DNA of 64,000 bases from an uncultured Pelagibacteraceae bacterium (lineage in GTDB: Bacteria > Pseudomonadota > Alphaproteobacteria > Pelagibacterales > Pelagibacteraceae): the NCBI GenBank assembly GCA_902588255.1, contig CACIOK010000003.1, positions 1-64,000 of the forward strand, read 5' to 3'. How positions within the stretch are numbered: position 1 is the stretch's first letter; each line of letters opens with the position of its first letter. A model generated the notes under the pieces. The model saw only the letters and a program-made list of their open reading frames with translations. It ran no database searches and was not told where the DNA came from. Both the position numbers and the translations under genes were made by a program. Below are positions 1 to 9,126 of the stretch, piece by piece.

Positions 1-405
1 GAAGTTGAGGGATTATACGAAACCTTAAGTTACTTTGCGGGCATTAATGACTTGGTAATTTCAAAAATAGAGAAAAAACCACCAAAAGCTGTCTACAGAT
101 CTGATATTTTAGAAGAAACAACTGATAAGAAGAAAAAGAAGAAGAAGAAGAAGAAGAAGAAAAAAAAGAAGAAAAAGAAAAGTAAAAAGAAATCAGCTGG
201 AAACATGGCATATTACTCAATTCCCGTTAATTTTGAGATTACTGGTAATTTCTTGGGCTACATTAAGTTTAAAAGATCGCTTTCTATGTCTAAAAAGATG
301 CTTAATTTTGACAAGGAATCAATAAAAGTGGTAAAAGGAGATACAACCGGTGCGATAAAAGTTAATGGAGTATTAACTATAGTAGGATTGGCTGATGAGT
401 TTTAA
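1..405 (+). CDS. pilO: PilO-like type IV pilus alignment protein, 5' end outside window
   Basis: The reading frame is open from base 1, so only the C-terminal 134 residues are visible and the true start lies upstream. The visible part has a lysine-only stretch (about residues 43-66 of the fragment) followed by a region (IPVNFEITGNFLGYIKF and the next 40 residues) that resembles the C-terminal ferredoxin-like domain of PilO/GspM proteins. PilO joins PilN and PilP in the inner-membrane alignment complex of type IV pili. The next gene starts inside this one (ATG at 395), which indicates translational coupling to pilP. The TTG at 52 is in frame but sits inside the domain, so it is not a credible start. 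The poly-lysine insert is unusual for PilO. Assignment relies on position plus weak fold-level similarity. Confidence 0.6.
   Translation, partial: EVEGLYETLSYFAGINDLVISKIEKKPPKAVYRSDILEETTDKKKKKKKKKKKKKKKKKKSKKKSAGNMAYYSIPVNFEITGNFLGYIKFKRSLSMSKKMLNFDKESIKVVKGDTTGAIKVNGVLTIVGLADEF
127..189 (+). repeat. Lysine-codon microsatellite (aag/aaa tract)
   Basis: A run of AAG and AAA codons with almost no other base encodes an unbroken series of lysines inside the PilO-like gene. Tracts of this kind are prone to length change by slipped-strand replication. A change of three bases alters linker length, while other changes would shift the frame. Confidence 0.8.
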
Positions 406-907
406 AAAATTATTAATATTAAGCTTTGTAGCTTCATTTAGCATTTTCAATTTACATGCTGAAAATCATGATACTGAACAAAATATAATTGATAAAGCAA
501 AAGAAATTAATCAAAAAGTTAAAAAGAAACAAGCAGATCAACAATTAAACATTAGTTCGGAGATTGGCAAAGAGGAGCCTCTTCCATTAAACGATCCATT
601 TGTTGGAGATGCATCTTTGGGAGGAGCAAGCACTGTATCTGTAATTACCAACAACGATGAAGAGAGAGCACAAATGAGTTTATATAATTTTAAACTTGTT
701 GGAATAATGAATGGTGAATATGAGAGCTATGTATCTTTAATTAACCCAACTGGAGAAATAGTTACATTGCAGATGAATGAAGAACTTAGCCCAGGTATAA
801 AATTAGTTGCACTTAAAACTGAGCAAGCAATTTTTGAAAAAGGGGATAATTCGTTTTTAGTTATTAATTTTAAAAATCAAATCAAAGAAACCTCGGAGCC
901 ATTTTAA
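395..907 (+). CDS. pilP: PilP-like pilus assembly protein
   Basis: 170 residues. The N-terminus has an export signal (hydrophobic residues 6-20, ending NLHA) and no lipobox cysteine, whereas many PilP proteins are lipoproteins. A charged linker of about 70 residues precedes a C-terminal beta-domain (about 95-165) with the PilP/GspC-HR pattern FKLVGIMNG, then a glycine at ISPTGE-like position, then a bound phase ending VINFKN. PilP links the PilN/PilO complex to the secretin. The start overlaps the end of pilO by 11 bases, and the stop overlaps the start of the secretin gene by one base, so the three are one transcript. The function comes from family and operon order. Confidence 0.65.
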   Translation: MSFKKLLILSFVASFSIFNLHAENHDTEQNIIDKAKEINQKVKKKQADQQLNISSEIGKEEPLPLNDPFVGDASLGGASTVSVITNNDEERAQMSLYNFKLVGIMNGEYESYVSLINPTGEIVTLQMNEELSPGIKLVALKTEQAIFEKGDNSFLVINFKNQIKETSEPF

Positions 908-2478
908 TGAATTTTAAGTCATTTCAAATAATAATTTCTTTAATATTCTTATCTTTTGTTTTGAGCGGATGTGCACAACAAATGTCTAAGATCAAAAAGA
1001 ATAAAGGCTTTAAACACGATACACCATTAATTAAAGAAGATGTAAAAAAATTAGGAAAAATAGAAGTTGAAAAAAGTGCAAAAATGGGACCAACACCAGT
1101 TGAAGGTGATATTAAAGTGTTAGAAAAAAGAAAACAAATTTCATCTGTTAAAGAAAAAAATTATTTACTAATTCCAGATGAATATATGCTGCTCAAACAA
1201 GACGTATCATTCAAATTTCAAAATCTAGATTACAAAGAGGCCATGGGTTTAATGGCAAAAATAGGAGATGTTAACATCTTAGTAGGTGATGATGTTGCTG
1301 GTGCAATTTCGGCAGAACTATCAAATGTGCCTTGGGACAAAGCTTTTAATGCTTTATTAGATATGAAAAATTTTGCAGCTGATATTGATGTTGCTAGTAA
1401 TATTATAAGAGTTCATTCCCCAGCTACATTAACCTCACAAGAAAGTTATAAATCTGCAAGAGCTTCAGCAGTTAGAAAAAAAGTTGAATTAGAAAATTCA
1501 GTAGAACCAATCGTTTCAGAAATATTTAGACTTTATTATATAACGCCTGCTGAGGCTAAAGCTACAATATCAGAATTATTTACATCAGTTGGAGAGAGTG
1601 CAACTTATTCACCAATACAGGTAACAGAAGAAAAAACTACAAGATCTATTATTGTAAGAGGAAAAGAAAAAGACTTGGATGTAGTTGATAAAGTTATAAG
1701 AGAAATTGATGTTAGAACTAAACAAGTATTAATCGAAGCTTTTATTGTTGAGGCAACTTCTACTTTTGAAAGAGCATTAGGAAATAAACTTGGTGGAGCT
1801 TATACAAGAAAGTCAGATAGAATTGGCGGTACAGTTGGAGGAACAACTGTTGGAGCAGCATCCGGATCAGGTGCAGAAATTTCTTCAGGTACAGCTGGTA
1901 TTAGTGCTGCAGGAAGTGCTGGTTCTGACGGTATATATAATTTCAATGCAATTGGTGCGACAAGCGGTATAGGAGTTCTTAAAAAAACAGGTTCAGCTGT
2001 TTTAAAACTTCAAATAGAAGCTTTAGAAAAAGAAGGTTTAGGAAAAACTATTTCTAATCCTAAATTATTTACATTAGATAATCAGGTTGCGTCTATCACT
2101 CAAGGTGTTCAGATACCTGTTGCAGGTACAGATAATACAGCACCTACATTTAAGGATGCTGCTTTAAAATTAACTGTAACTCCGAGTATAATTGGTGATG
2201 GTAACGTACTTTTAGAGGTTCAGGTTAATAATGATACCCCAGATAGGACAGACCCAGCGGCAGTAGGTATTAACAAAATGGAAATCGCGACAAAACTCTT
2301 GATAGCTGATGGAGATATCGTTGTAATCGGTGGAATTAAGAAAAATGACATCTCAAACGCAGCAGAACAAGTCCCTGGAGTAAGTAAAATTCCTATTATA
2401 GGAAAAATGTTTAAAGGAACAACGAAAAGCGATAGAATGAATGAACTTTTAGTGTTTATCGCTCCAAGGATTTTATAA
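907..2478 (+). CDS. pilQ: Outer-membrane secretin (PilQ/MshL type)
   Basis: 523 residues. A lipoprotein signal ends in LSGC with the lipid-accepting Cys at residue 22, as in MshL-type secretins. Residues about 95-175 form an STN/N0-like domain (VSFKFQNLDYKEAM). An N1-type repeat follows (about 195-285, with SIIVRGKEKDLDVV). The secretin core occupies the C-terminal half and carries the signatures GKTISNPKLFTLDNQ and VPGVSKIPIIGKMF, ending LLVFIAPRIL. A glycine/serine/alanine-rich insert at about 300-350 corresponds to the variable gate region. The protein forms the outer-membrane pore for a pilus or a related secretion fibre. It abuts the ATPase gene, whose start overlaps its stop by one base. 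Confidence 0.9.
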   Translation: MNFKSFQIIISLIFLSFVLSGCAQQMSKIKKNKGFKHDTPLIKEDVKKLGKIEVEKSAKMGPTPVEGDIKVLEKRKQISSVKEKNYLLIPDEYMLLKQDVSFKFQNLDYKEAMGLMAKIGDVNILVGDDVAGAISAELSNVPWDKAFNALLDMKNFAADIDVASNIIRVHSPATLTSQESYKSARASAVRKKVELENSVEPIVSEIFRLYYITPAEAKATISELFTSVGESATYSPIQVTEEKTTRSIIVRGKEKDLDVVDKVIREIDVRTKQVLIEAFIVEATSTFERALGNKLGGAYTRKSDRIGGTVGGTTVGAASGSGAEISSGTAGISAAGSAGSDGIYNFNAIGATSGIGVLKKTGSAVLKLQIEALEKEGLGKTISNPKLFTLDNQVASITQGVQIPVAGTDNTAPTFKDAALKLTVTPSIIGDGNVLLEVQVNNDTPDRTDPAAVGINKMEIATKLLIADGDIVVIGGIKKNDISNAAEQVPGVSKIPIIGKMFKGTTKSDRMNELLVFIAPRIL

Positions 2479-4232
2479 TGCTCAAAATAAGTAGAGAAAG
2501 TGAAATAAATTTAATTAATGTCTTAATTGACCATGACATTATTTCAGGAAAAGATTTAGCAAATATAAAGAAGGTAAGTACTGAAAAAAATTCATCACAG
2601 ATTGATGCAGTATTTGAATTAAAACTAACAGATGAAAATAAAATTTTAGATGTTTTAGTTAAGGAACAAAATTTAGAAGTTGTTGATCTTACAAAAAGTG
2701 AAATTACTGATGAGATAAAAGCAGTTCTACCATCGAATTATATTAAAATGAATTTTGTTGCTCCGTTTAAAGTCGAGGGAAAAAATTTACATATAGCAAT
2801 TTCAGATAGTTCAAAACTTGGTTTAATGAGAAATCTTAAAGCAATTACAAAAAAAAATATAGAATTACATGCTGCAAAGGTTACACAAATTTCTAATTTC
2901 ATAGATAAGCTATTAAGTGAGTCAGGCGATGTAACTGCACAGTCAATTAGAAAAGAAAATGTTAGTAAAGAAAAAACAAAAACTTTTGACTCTGATTTAG
3001 GAGATGCAGGAGAAGTTTTAGAAAAACCACCCGAAGAAGATATAGAAGCGCTAGAAAATGAGTCAGAAGTTATAAAATTTAGTACAGCCGTTGTTGCTGA
3101 TGCAATCAAATCAGGAGTGAGTGATATCCATATCGAACCATATAGATTTTCTTCAAGAGTTCGTTATCGTCAAGATGGTATGTTGCAAGAGCAAGAACAG
3201 TACAGAAAATTCCTTCATGATAATTATGGCGCAGTAGTTACTCGTTTTAAAATTATGGGTAAGTTAGATATCGCTGAAAGAAGATTGCCACAAGATGGTG
3301 CAATTAATTTTAAAATAGATGGTAAAGTTGTTGATTTACGATTGTCTATTTTGCCAACTGCTAGCAATGAAAGAATTGTAATGCGGGTTTTAAACAAAGA
3401 TGCAGGAGACATAACTTTAGAACAATTAAATTTTGAAGATGCTGATTTAAAAAACTTAAGAAAAGCAATTCATAGTACGCAAGGCTTAGTACTTGTTACA
3501 GGACCAACAGGTTCAGGAAAGTCAACAACTTTGTATAGTATTCTTAAAGAAGTAAGCAAACCACATTTAAATATTTTAACAGCAGAAGATCCTGTAGAGT
3601 ACGAACTAGATGGAGTAGGACAAGTTCAAATTAAAGATGATATAGGACTAACTTTTTCTGCCGCGCTGAGATCATTTCTTCGTCAAGATCCAGAAATAAT
3701 ATTAGTAGGTGAGATGAGGGATAAGGAAACAGTTGATATTGGACTAAAAGCTGCACTTACTGGACATTTAGTATTTAGCACACTGCACACTAATGATGCA
3801 CCAAGTACAATTACCAGATTACAAAACATGGGAACACCAGATTACTTAATAAGTGCTGCAACCCAAATGGTCCTAGCGCAAAGACTTGCACGAAGGAACT
3901 GTAAAGATTGCAGAGTACCAGACGAAGACGTTAATCCAAAAGTTTTAACTGACTTAGGTTTTACTCCAGAAAAAGCATCAAGAGTAAAAGCAATTAAGGG
4001 AAAAGGCTGTCCAAAATGTAAAGACTCTGGTTACAAAGGACGTCAAGGTATTTATGAAATTTTAGTAGTTACCAAACCAATTAAAGAAGCTATACTTAGA
4101 CAAGCTACCACTCCTGAATTAAAAGAAATTGCAGTAAAGGAGGGTTTTCAAACTATGCAAGATATGGGAAGAAGAATGATCGCAAATGGTGATCTTAATT
4201 TTAGAGAGTTTGAGCGAGTTTTATCCTCATAG
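2478..4232 (+). CDS. pilB: Pilus extension ATPase (PilB/GspE/MshE family)
   Basis: 584 residues, the usual length for PilB/GspE. The N-terminal MshEN-like domain (1-150) is followed by a charged acidic linker and then the T2SSE ATPase. Visible motifs are Walker A GPTGSGKSTT near residue 342, the Asp box LTAEDPVEYEL, Walker B IILVGEMRD, and the His box TGHLVFSTLHTNDAP. A four-cysteine zinc site (CKDC about 475 and CPKC about 510) is typical of GspE/PilB and absent from the retraction ATPase PilT. No PilT is visible in the window. It is co-transcribed with the secretin and the PilC-like gene and would power fibre assembly from the cytoplasmic face. Confidence 0.92.
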   Translation: MLKISRESEINLINVLIDHDIISGKDLANIKKVSTEKNSSQIDAVFELKLTDENKILDVLVKEQNLEVVDLTKSEITDEIKAVLPSNYIKMNFVAPFKVEGKNLHIAISDSSKLGLMRNLKAITKKNIELHAAKVTQISNFIDKLLSESGDVTAQSIRKENVSKEKTKTFDSDLGDAGEVLEKPPEEDIEALENESEVIKFSTAVVADAIKSGVSDIHIEPYRFSSRVRYRQDGMLQEQEQYRKFLHDNYGAVVTRFKIMGKLDIAERRLPQDGAINFKIDGKVVDLRLSILPTASNERIVMRVLNKDAGDITLEQLNFEDADLKNLRKAIHSTQGLVLVTGPTGSGKSTTLYSILKEVSKPHLNILTAEDPVEYELDGVGQVQIKDDIGLTFSAALRSFLRQDPEIILVGEMRDKETVDIGLKAALTGHLVFSTLHTNDAPSTITRLQNMGTPDYLISAATQMVLAQRLARRNCKDCRVPDEDVNPKVLTDLGFTPEKASRVKAIKGKGCPKCKDSGYKGRQGIYEILVVTKPIKEAILRQATTPELKEIAVKEGFQTMQDMGRRMIANGDLNFREFERVLSS

Positions 4233-4242
4233 TTGATTAATA

Positions 4243-5487
4243 ATGGAATTATATACATACAAAGGTATTGCTGAAGGTAAATATGTTGAGGGTGAAATTG
4301 AAGCTCTTAATCAAGATGAAGCATCCCATAAGTTAAAAGAGCAAAAAGTAATAATTACAAACTTAGCAAAAAGTAAGAAAAAAAAGGCTGAAGCAAAAGA
4401 TAAAGGTAAAAAAAAATCTAGCTTTTCACTTTTTGGAGGTAAAAAAAAAGCTAAAACAGAGGACATACTTATTTTTTCAAAACAATTTGCAACGATGGTA
4501 AAAGCTGGTTTACCTATACTTGAGGTTTTAGGCATGTTGAGAGATCAGCTTGAGAACCCCGGTATTAAAGAAATTATTGAAGATATAAGAAAAAGCTTAG
4601 AGGGTGGTGTTACGTTATCAAAATGTTTTGAAAAGTATCCACAATATTTTGATAATGTTTATTGTAACCTTATAAAAGCGGGAGAGGCCAGTGGTAAGTT
4701 AGACGTTTTCTTATTAAAGATTGTTGAGTCATTAGAAAAAAAGGAAAAAATCAAAAAAAAAATTAAAGGTGCTTTAATGTACCCATCTATAATGTTTACA
4801 GTTGCGATTACAGTAAGTGCTTTCATGTTAGTTAAGGTAGTTCCAGTTTTTGCTAAAATGTATGATGGAATGGGTATCGAGCTTCCAAAAGCTACAGCAA
4901 CGATTATGTCTATGAGTGATTTTTTAAGAGGTACAGGAGGAATGGTATTATTATTTGGGGGTATCGGTGGCTTTTTTATTTTTAGATATTTAACAACTAA
5001 AAACGCACTTGTAAGATATAAATGGCATAATCAAGTTTTAAAGTTACCAGTATTTGGAGACATGATTTTAAAATCACTTCTTGCAAGAATTTCACTAATT
5101 TTAGGAAATCTTAGTGCAGCTGGAGTTAATTTATTAGAAAGTTTAGAAATTGCAAAATCAGTAAGTAACAACGTTGTAGTTACAGAAGCTCTTGAGAATG
5201 TAAAGAAAGGAGTTTTTTCTGGTGATACTTTAACAAAACTTTTTTTGAAAGAACCTTTGTTTCCTCCTACATTTAGCCAATTGATTTCTGTTGGTGAACA
5301 AACTGGACAATTAGATGAAATGTTTGGATCTGTTGCTATGTATTATGAGGAGGAATTTGATAACTCTGTAGAAAATATGTCTAGCTTAATTGAACCAATC
5401 ATGATTGTTTTTATGGGAGTGATGATAGGTGGATTAATGATAGCAATGTACTCACCAATCTTTAACGTTGGTGCAATTATCGGTTAA
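4243..5487 (+). CDS. pilC: Inner-membrane platform protein (PilC/GspF family)
   Basis: 414 residues. After a short N-terminal cytoplasmic part with a lysine-rich segment (about 45-75), two T2SSF repeats are visible: 85-205 (starting FSKQFATMVKAGLPI) and 285-405 (starting LLARISLILGNLSAAGV). Hydrophobic membrane segments lie near 180-205, 235-250 and 385-410. PilC/GspF anchors the ATPase and the growing fibre in the inner membrane. The gene sits 10 bases after the ATPase gene. Its stop codon overlaps the stop of the convergent RsbW-like gene in a shared TTAA, so the plus-strand assembly operon ends here with no recognisable hairpin terminator. Confidence 0.92.
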   Translation: MELYTYKGIAEGKYVEGEIEALNQDEASHKLKEQKVIITNLAKSKKKKAEAKDKGKKKSSFSLFGGKKKAKTEDILIFSKQFATMVKAGLPILEVLGMLRDQLENPGIKEIIEDIRKSLEGGVTLSKCFEKYPQYFDNVYCNLIKAGEASGKLDVFLLKIVESLEKKEKIKKKIKGALMYPSIMFTVAITVSAFMLVKVVPVFAKMYDGMGIELPKATATIMSMSDFLRGTGGMVLLFGGIGGFFIFRYLTTKNALVRYKWHNQVLKLPVFGDMILKSLLARISLILGNLSAAGVNLLESLEIAKSVSNNVVVTEALENVKKGVFSGDTLTKLFLKEPLFPPTFSQLISVGEQTGQLDEMFGSVAMYYEEEFDNSVENMSSLIEPIMIVFMGVMIGGLMIAMYSPIFNVGAIIG

Positions 5488-5897
5488 ATCTTTTTGGTTA
5501 ACACAAGATGGTTTACCCATCCCTCTTGATCTTTTTTGAATACAGCGTTATCCATTATTTGCTTTATAAAAAAAGTTCCTAAGCCACCAGGTTTGATATC
5601 ATCCAGTTTTCTATGTTTTACATTTTCAGGAACAACAGCTTTACCTTTATCAAAAAAACCTATTTCAAGATTATTTTCTTTTAAGGAAATTTTAATTTCC
5701 ATTCTATCGGTAGTTTCTTCAACTCCTTTATAGCCGTGTTTAACTATATTTTGTGCCGCTTCGGCTATAGCTAAAACTAATTCATCTTTTTGTTCTTGAG
5801 GTAAATTTATTTTTTCAAAAATTTCTCTACAAAAGACCCTTACATCTTTTAAGCTTGCAGTACTTACAGCAAAATCTTTTGACTCTGATAAATTCAT
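5484..5897 (-). CDS. RsbW-like anti-sigma/switch kinase (HATPase_c)
   Basis: 137 residues, the size of stand-alone RsbW/SpoIIAB kinases. The N-box is AIAEAAQNIVKHGY (Asn and His in their ATP/Mg positions, about residues 44-57) and a C-terminal G-box is GGLGTFFIKQIMD. In partner switches this kinase phosphorylates an STAS protein and binds a regulatory target. Its start overlaps the stop of the RsbV-like gene by one base, so the two are coupled. No sigma factor is encoded nearby, so the target may instead be a pilus component or a second-messenger enzyme; that is inference. The CHASE2-SpoIIE phosphatase at 10671-12728 is the likely third partner. Confidence 0.85.
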   Translation of the reverse strand: MNLSESKDFAVSTASLKDVRVFCREIFEKINLPQEQKDELVLAIAEAAQNIVKHGYKGVEETTDRMEIKISLKENNLEIGFFDKGKAVVPENVKHRKLDDIKPGGLGTFFIKQIMDNAVFKKDQEGWVNHLVLTKKI

Positions 5898-6196
5898 TAT
5901 TCAAGGTTTAAAATCTGTTCAAGTTTAGCCATCATAATTACTTTTAAAACAGACTTACTTACTTCTTTAACAACCACTTTAGTATTTTTTTCTAGGGCTT
6001 TTTGATGACTCTCAATTAAGACTGATATTCCTGATGAGTCCATATACGACACATCTTTTAAATTCAAATGAACTTCTTTTCCTGACTCTACTATAGGTAA
6101 TATTACTTCTTTTGCTTTTTCAGTAACATCCATATCGATTTCTCCATTAAGAAAAACCGTACTTATATTGCCTTCTTCTGTAACCTTGTATGACAT
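5897..6196 (-). CDS. RsbV-like STAS anti-anti-sigma factor
   Basis: 99 residues, a single STAS domain. The segment DVSYMDSSGISVLIES holds the conserved phosphorylatable serine (the DSSG motif, about residues 52-55). In RsbV/SpoIIAA systems the non-phosphorylated form binds the RsbW kinase and frees its target, and a SpoIIE-type phosphatase restores that form. The gene is transcribed away from the pilin genes from the shared 172-base intergenic region 6197-6368 and heads a two-gene unit with the kinase. I could not name a specific promoter in that AT-rich region. Confidence 0.88.
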   Translation of the reverse strand: MSYKVTEEGNISTVFLNGEIDMDVTEKAKEVILPIVESGKEVHLNLKDVSYMDSSGISVLIESHQKALEKNTKVVVKEVSKSVLKVIMMAKLEQILNLE

Positions 6197-6368
6197 TGGA
6201 CTTTATAGATAACACATAAATTTATTATTAAAATCAATAATTAAGACCCAATATGGGCAATACTTCATCATATTAAAGAATATTAGTAAGTTTTTTAGTG
6301 TTTACTTAACATATTATTTTATATTAAATAGAGTATTACTTAAAAAAAAATATTAAAAAGGGATAAAA

Positions 6369-6818
6369 ATGAAAAATAATAAAGGATTTACTCTTATAGA
6401 ATTATTAGTTGTGGTAGCAATTATTGGTATTCTTGCCGCTGTAGGTACAGTTGCTTACCAAGGTTACATTGAAGGTGCAAATAAAAGTGCAACAAAATCA
6501 AATCACGCATCAGCAGTAAAATATATTGCAGCAGAAACTGCAAAATGTTCAATTGATCCTGACGCAGATGCAATGGGTGGTGATCTTGATTGTAGTACAA
6601 GAAAAACTGCTCCAAACACGGCTGAGGCAGCTCAAAGTGCATTGTCAGATTTTAAAAACTCATTCGACTCTGATAAAGATGCAATAATAACTTCTGGTAC
6701 TCCAGAACAAGGTCAAGTAGCTATCGTACAAACAGGTAGTTCGATAAAAGTTACAACTTGTTTTGAAGAAGATTGTGCTTCAGATAAAATGATGACGAAC
6801 AACGTTTCTATAGAGTAG
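6369..6818 (+). CDS. Type IV pilin / pseudopilin
   Basis: 149 residues. A class III signal KG|FTLIEL places prepilin cleavage after Gly6, with Phe at +1 and Glu at +5, followed by a hydrophobic alpha-helix of about 20 residues (VVVAIIGILAAVGTVA). The small C-terminal domain has four cysteines (CSID, DLDCS, TCFEEDCAS), enough for a disulphide-closed D-region. It is the likely major fibre subunit because it is first and has its own leader with a purine-rich ribosome site (AAAAAGGG). No prepilin peptidase is in the window, so processing depends on an enzyme elsewhere. Confidence 0.9.
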   Translation: MKNNKGFTLIELLVVVAIIGILAAVGTVAYQGYIEGANKSATKSNHASAVKYIAAETAKCSIDPDADAMGGDLDCSTRKTAPNTAEAAQSALSDFKNSFDSDKDAIITSGTPEQGQVAIVQTGSSIKVTTCFEEDCASDKMMTNNVSIE

Positions 6819-6848
6819 TTATCGGATCTTAAGAGCAATTTAAAATTT

Positions 6849-7271
6849 ATGATTACTAGAAGCTCGGGTTTTAGTTTGATCGAGCTTTTAGTAGTTATTG
6901 CAATTATCGGAGTTCTTTCATCTGTTGGACTTATTGCTTACAATGGTTATGTGGATGGAACCAAACAAACTAGTGCAAAAAATATGATGCAACAAATATC
7001 TTTAGGACAATCAGATTATCTATCAAGCTTCGGAGAATATTTTTTTACTCTTGATGGAGGTGCAGCTTGCACTATAGACGAAAACAATGGAGAGGGTGCC
7101 ACTTCTACAGAGATTAATAGTGAATTATTTTCTGGCGGACAAATAATTACACCAGAAACTGGCTGGGATATGTGTATAGAGAGCGGCTCAGGAGGCTATC
7201 TCATTAAAGCAACAGATGGTGAAAGTAAATTAACATTAGACCAAAATGGTACTTGGGGAGACGATTTTTAA
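6849..7271 (+). CDS. Second type IV pilin / pseudopilin
   Basis: 140 residues. The prepilin signal is SSG|FSLIEL, with cleavage after Gly7 and Glu at +5. The helix VVIAIIGVLSSVGLIAYNGY is nearly the same as in the upstream pilin, so the two are probably paralogues by duplication. The C-terminal domain has two cysteines (AACTIDE, DMCIES), fewer than its neighbour. The gene follows the first pilin after 30 bases and is probably co-transcribed. It may be a minor subunit or an alternative major subunit; the sequence does not decide this. Confidence 0.88.
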   Translation: MITRSSGFSLIELLVVIAIIGVLSSVGLIAYNGYVDGTKQTSAKNMMQQISLGQSDYLSSFGEYFFTLDGGAACTIDENNGEGATSTEINSELFSGGQIITPETGWDMCIESGSGGYLIKATDGESKLTLDQNGTWGDDF

Positions 7272-7296
7272 AATTTAAATTTGATGGTTTTATTTT

Positions 7297-9018
7297 ATGA
7301 AAAAAGTAAGAAAAAAAGGAAAAAGAAAAATAAACTATCTTTTAAAAAATAAGTCTAAAAAACAATCAATTCTCCCTGTTTTATTCGCTATTGGATTATT
7401 ATCTTTATTTTCAGAAACAGTACGAACAGTTCCTGCTGGAGCTAAAAGTGAAAACTTTAGCAATTTACCTTTTGAATTACCAAACTTAAATTCGGATATT
7501 TTTGAAGAAAAATTTATAAATAAAAATTTAATTGTCGATGAAAATTCAAAAAATTACGATTTTTTAATTGAAGAAAATTTTACTATAGACAATGAATTAG
7601 TTGTTTCAAAACTAGTTGAAAAAGAGATTAAAAAAGTTAAGCCAAAAATAGTTAGTGAAGAAATTGTTGACGTTCCAAAAGTTGAAGAAACAATTAAAGT
7701 TGCATCTACATTAAAATTAACTCAAGCCGATACCAGTACAAAAACTATCATAGTTGACGGTGAAGAAAAAATTATCCCGGGCTCAAATGATAAAAATATT
7801 ACTTATATACAAATTTTACAAAACCCAAATGATATTGATTTAAATTTAAAATATGCAAGACAACAAGGAAAAGCCGGAAATTTTAAACAAACAATAGCAA
7901 CACTTGAAAGATTAAATATGCTTTATCCAGATAACGTTGAAATAAAATTATATTTACTTTCAGTTTTAGTACAGGCTGACTCACCAGATAAAGCATTAAC
8001 TGTAATTGAAGAAATTAAAAATAGTGAGGATTTAACCCCAGAAGACTTAGAAACAGTAAATGAAATTGAAGAACAAATGAAAGAAAGAAAAGCACCTAAG
8101 CTTTGGAATTTTTATGCAGATCTTGGTGGTGGTTTCATACAAAATAATAATGTTGGGAGTGTTTCTAAAAATAGATTGCAAGTAAGCTCTGATGCTATCG
8201 TTCCTTTCAATTCAGCTATGCATGATAGAACTTATAGTAGTAACGTTGGCTTAACTGCACTTAGATCTGTTGGGGAAGGATCTTCATTCATGATTAATGC
8301 AGGCTTTTCAGATTCAAGACAAGTAACTGATACATCAGATGATTTTGACAGTTATAGCTTAACATTTGCTTTTGATACAACAATAGGCAATCAAAGTCTC
8401 AGCCCATACTTATCATTAAGTAAAACTGATAACCAAGATGATGCTGACAATTTTGCTACAGGAGCTGGAATTGGAGGTTTCTTTCCTGTAGGTGATCGTA
8501 ATTCTTTTAGTTATGGTTATGCTTACTCAGAGTCTAAAAATAATCGTAATCTAAATGACACAACTGCAGATGAGACCAATGCAATTGGTCACAACGTTTC
8601 TTTGGGACATGATTTTGCATTAAATGAAATAATTTCAACATCAACGGGTTTAGGGTACAGTATTTCCGAAGCAAAAGTTGGCTCAAACGATTTTCACACT
8701 TATGAGTTTAGTTTAAGATTAAATTTAGCTTTTCCTTGGGCTTATATTTCAGTTGGTGATGCTTTAAGTTTTAATGATTACATACACCAAGACACAAGTG
8801 TAATTTCAAATATTATAAGATCTGATGTAACAAATACTATGGATATTATGGTTACTAAAGCGCTTGGTGATTTTATTCCTTTTTTAGATCCTAATAAAAA
8901 TCTATTTTTAAACTTAGCTTATGAGAAAGTTATTTCTGAAGCTAATATAATGAACTATGATTATATTGCTGATTCTTACTCATTTAGTTTTTCAAAAGCA
9001 TTTCAACTAAACAAATAA
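7297..9018 (+). CDS. TPR domain plus outer-membrane beta-barrel, Slam-like
   Basis: 573 residues. The N-terminus is very basic and then hydrophobic (SILPVLFAIGLLSLF, about 25-40), so the protein is exported. Residues about 160-250 contain TPR-like helices (LNLKYARQQGKAGNFKQTI and LKLYLLSVL-like repeats). From about 270 to the end there is alternating-hydrophobicity beta structure typical of an outer-membrane barrel, ending in an aromatic-rich strand (SYSFSFSKAFQL). TPR followed by a barrel is the layout of the DUF560/Slam family that moves surface lipoproteins, but I cannot confirm membership by eye. It follows the pilins by 25 bases. Substrates are unknown. Confidence 0.6.
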   Translation: MKKVRKKGKRKINYLLKNKSKKQSILPVLFAIGLLSLFSETVRTVPAGAKSENFSNLPFELPNLNSDIFEEKFINKNLIVDENSKNYDFLIEENFTIDNELVVSKLVEKEIKKVKPKIVSEEIVDVPKVEETIKVASTLKLTQADTSTKTIIVDGEEKIIPGSNDKNITYIQILQNPNDIDLNLKYARQQGKAGNFKQTIATLERLNMLYPDNVEIKLYLLSVLVQADSPDKALTVIEEIKNSEDLTPEDLETVNEIEEQMKERKAPKLWNFYADLGGGFIQNNNVGSVSKNRLQVSSDAIVPFNSAMHDRTYSSNVGLTALRSVGEGSSFMINAGFSDSRQVTDTSDDFDSYSLTFAFDTTIGNQSLSPYLSLSKTDNQDDADNFATGAGIGGFFPVGDRNSFSYGYAYSESKNNRNLNDTTADETNAIGHNVSLGHDFALNEIISTSTGLGYSISEAKVGSNDFHTYEFSLRLNLAFPWAYISVGDALSFNDYIHQDTSVISNIIRSDVTNTMDIMVTKALGDFIPFLDPNKNLFLNLAYEKVISEANIMNYDYIADSYSFSFSKAFQLNK

Positions 9019-9126
9019 TAGAAAATGTTAAAATTTTATGGAATTAAAAAAAAAATTGTCTAAAAAACGCCCATTTTGGTTAAAATTGGACTTTAAAGAT
9101 TTGATAATTTATATATAAATTTTGTT

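Noticed and set aside
127-189. Possible CRISPR or satellite array
   Set aside because: The repeat is a codon-level lysine tract without spacers, inside an open reading frame.
1790-1972. Overlapping frame inside the secretin gene
   Set aside because: It lies in the glycine/serine-rich insert and is low-complexity in the alternative frame; it is a shadow of pilQ.
6197-6368. Promoter TTTACT/TATTAA before the first pilin gene
   Set aside because: Spacing of 15 and poor match; AT-rich background makes it unconvincing.
9038-9118. 26-codon ATG frame in the gap before the FecR-domain gene
   Set aside because: It ends neatly before the next gene, but there is no Shine-Dalgarno sequence and no recognisable feature, so I cannot support it as a gene.
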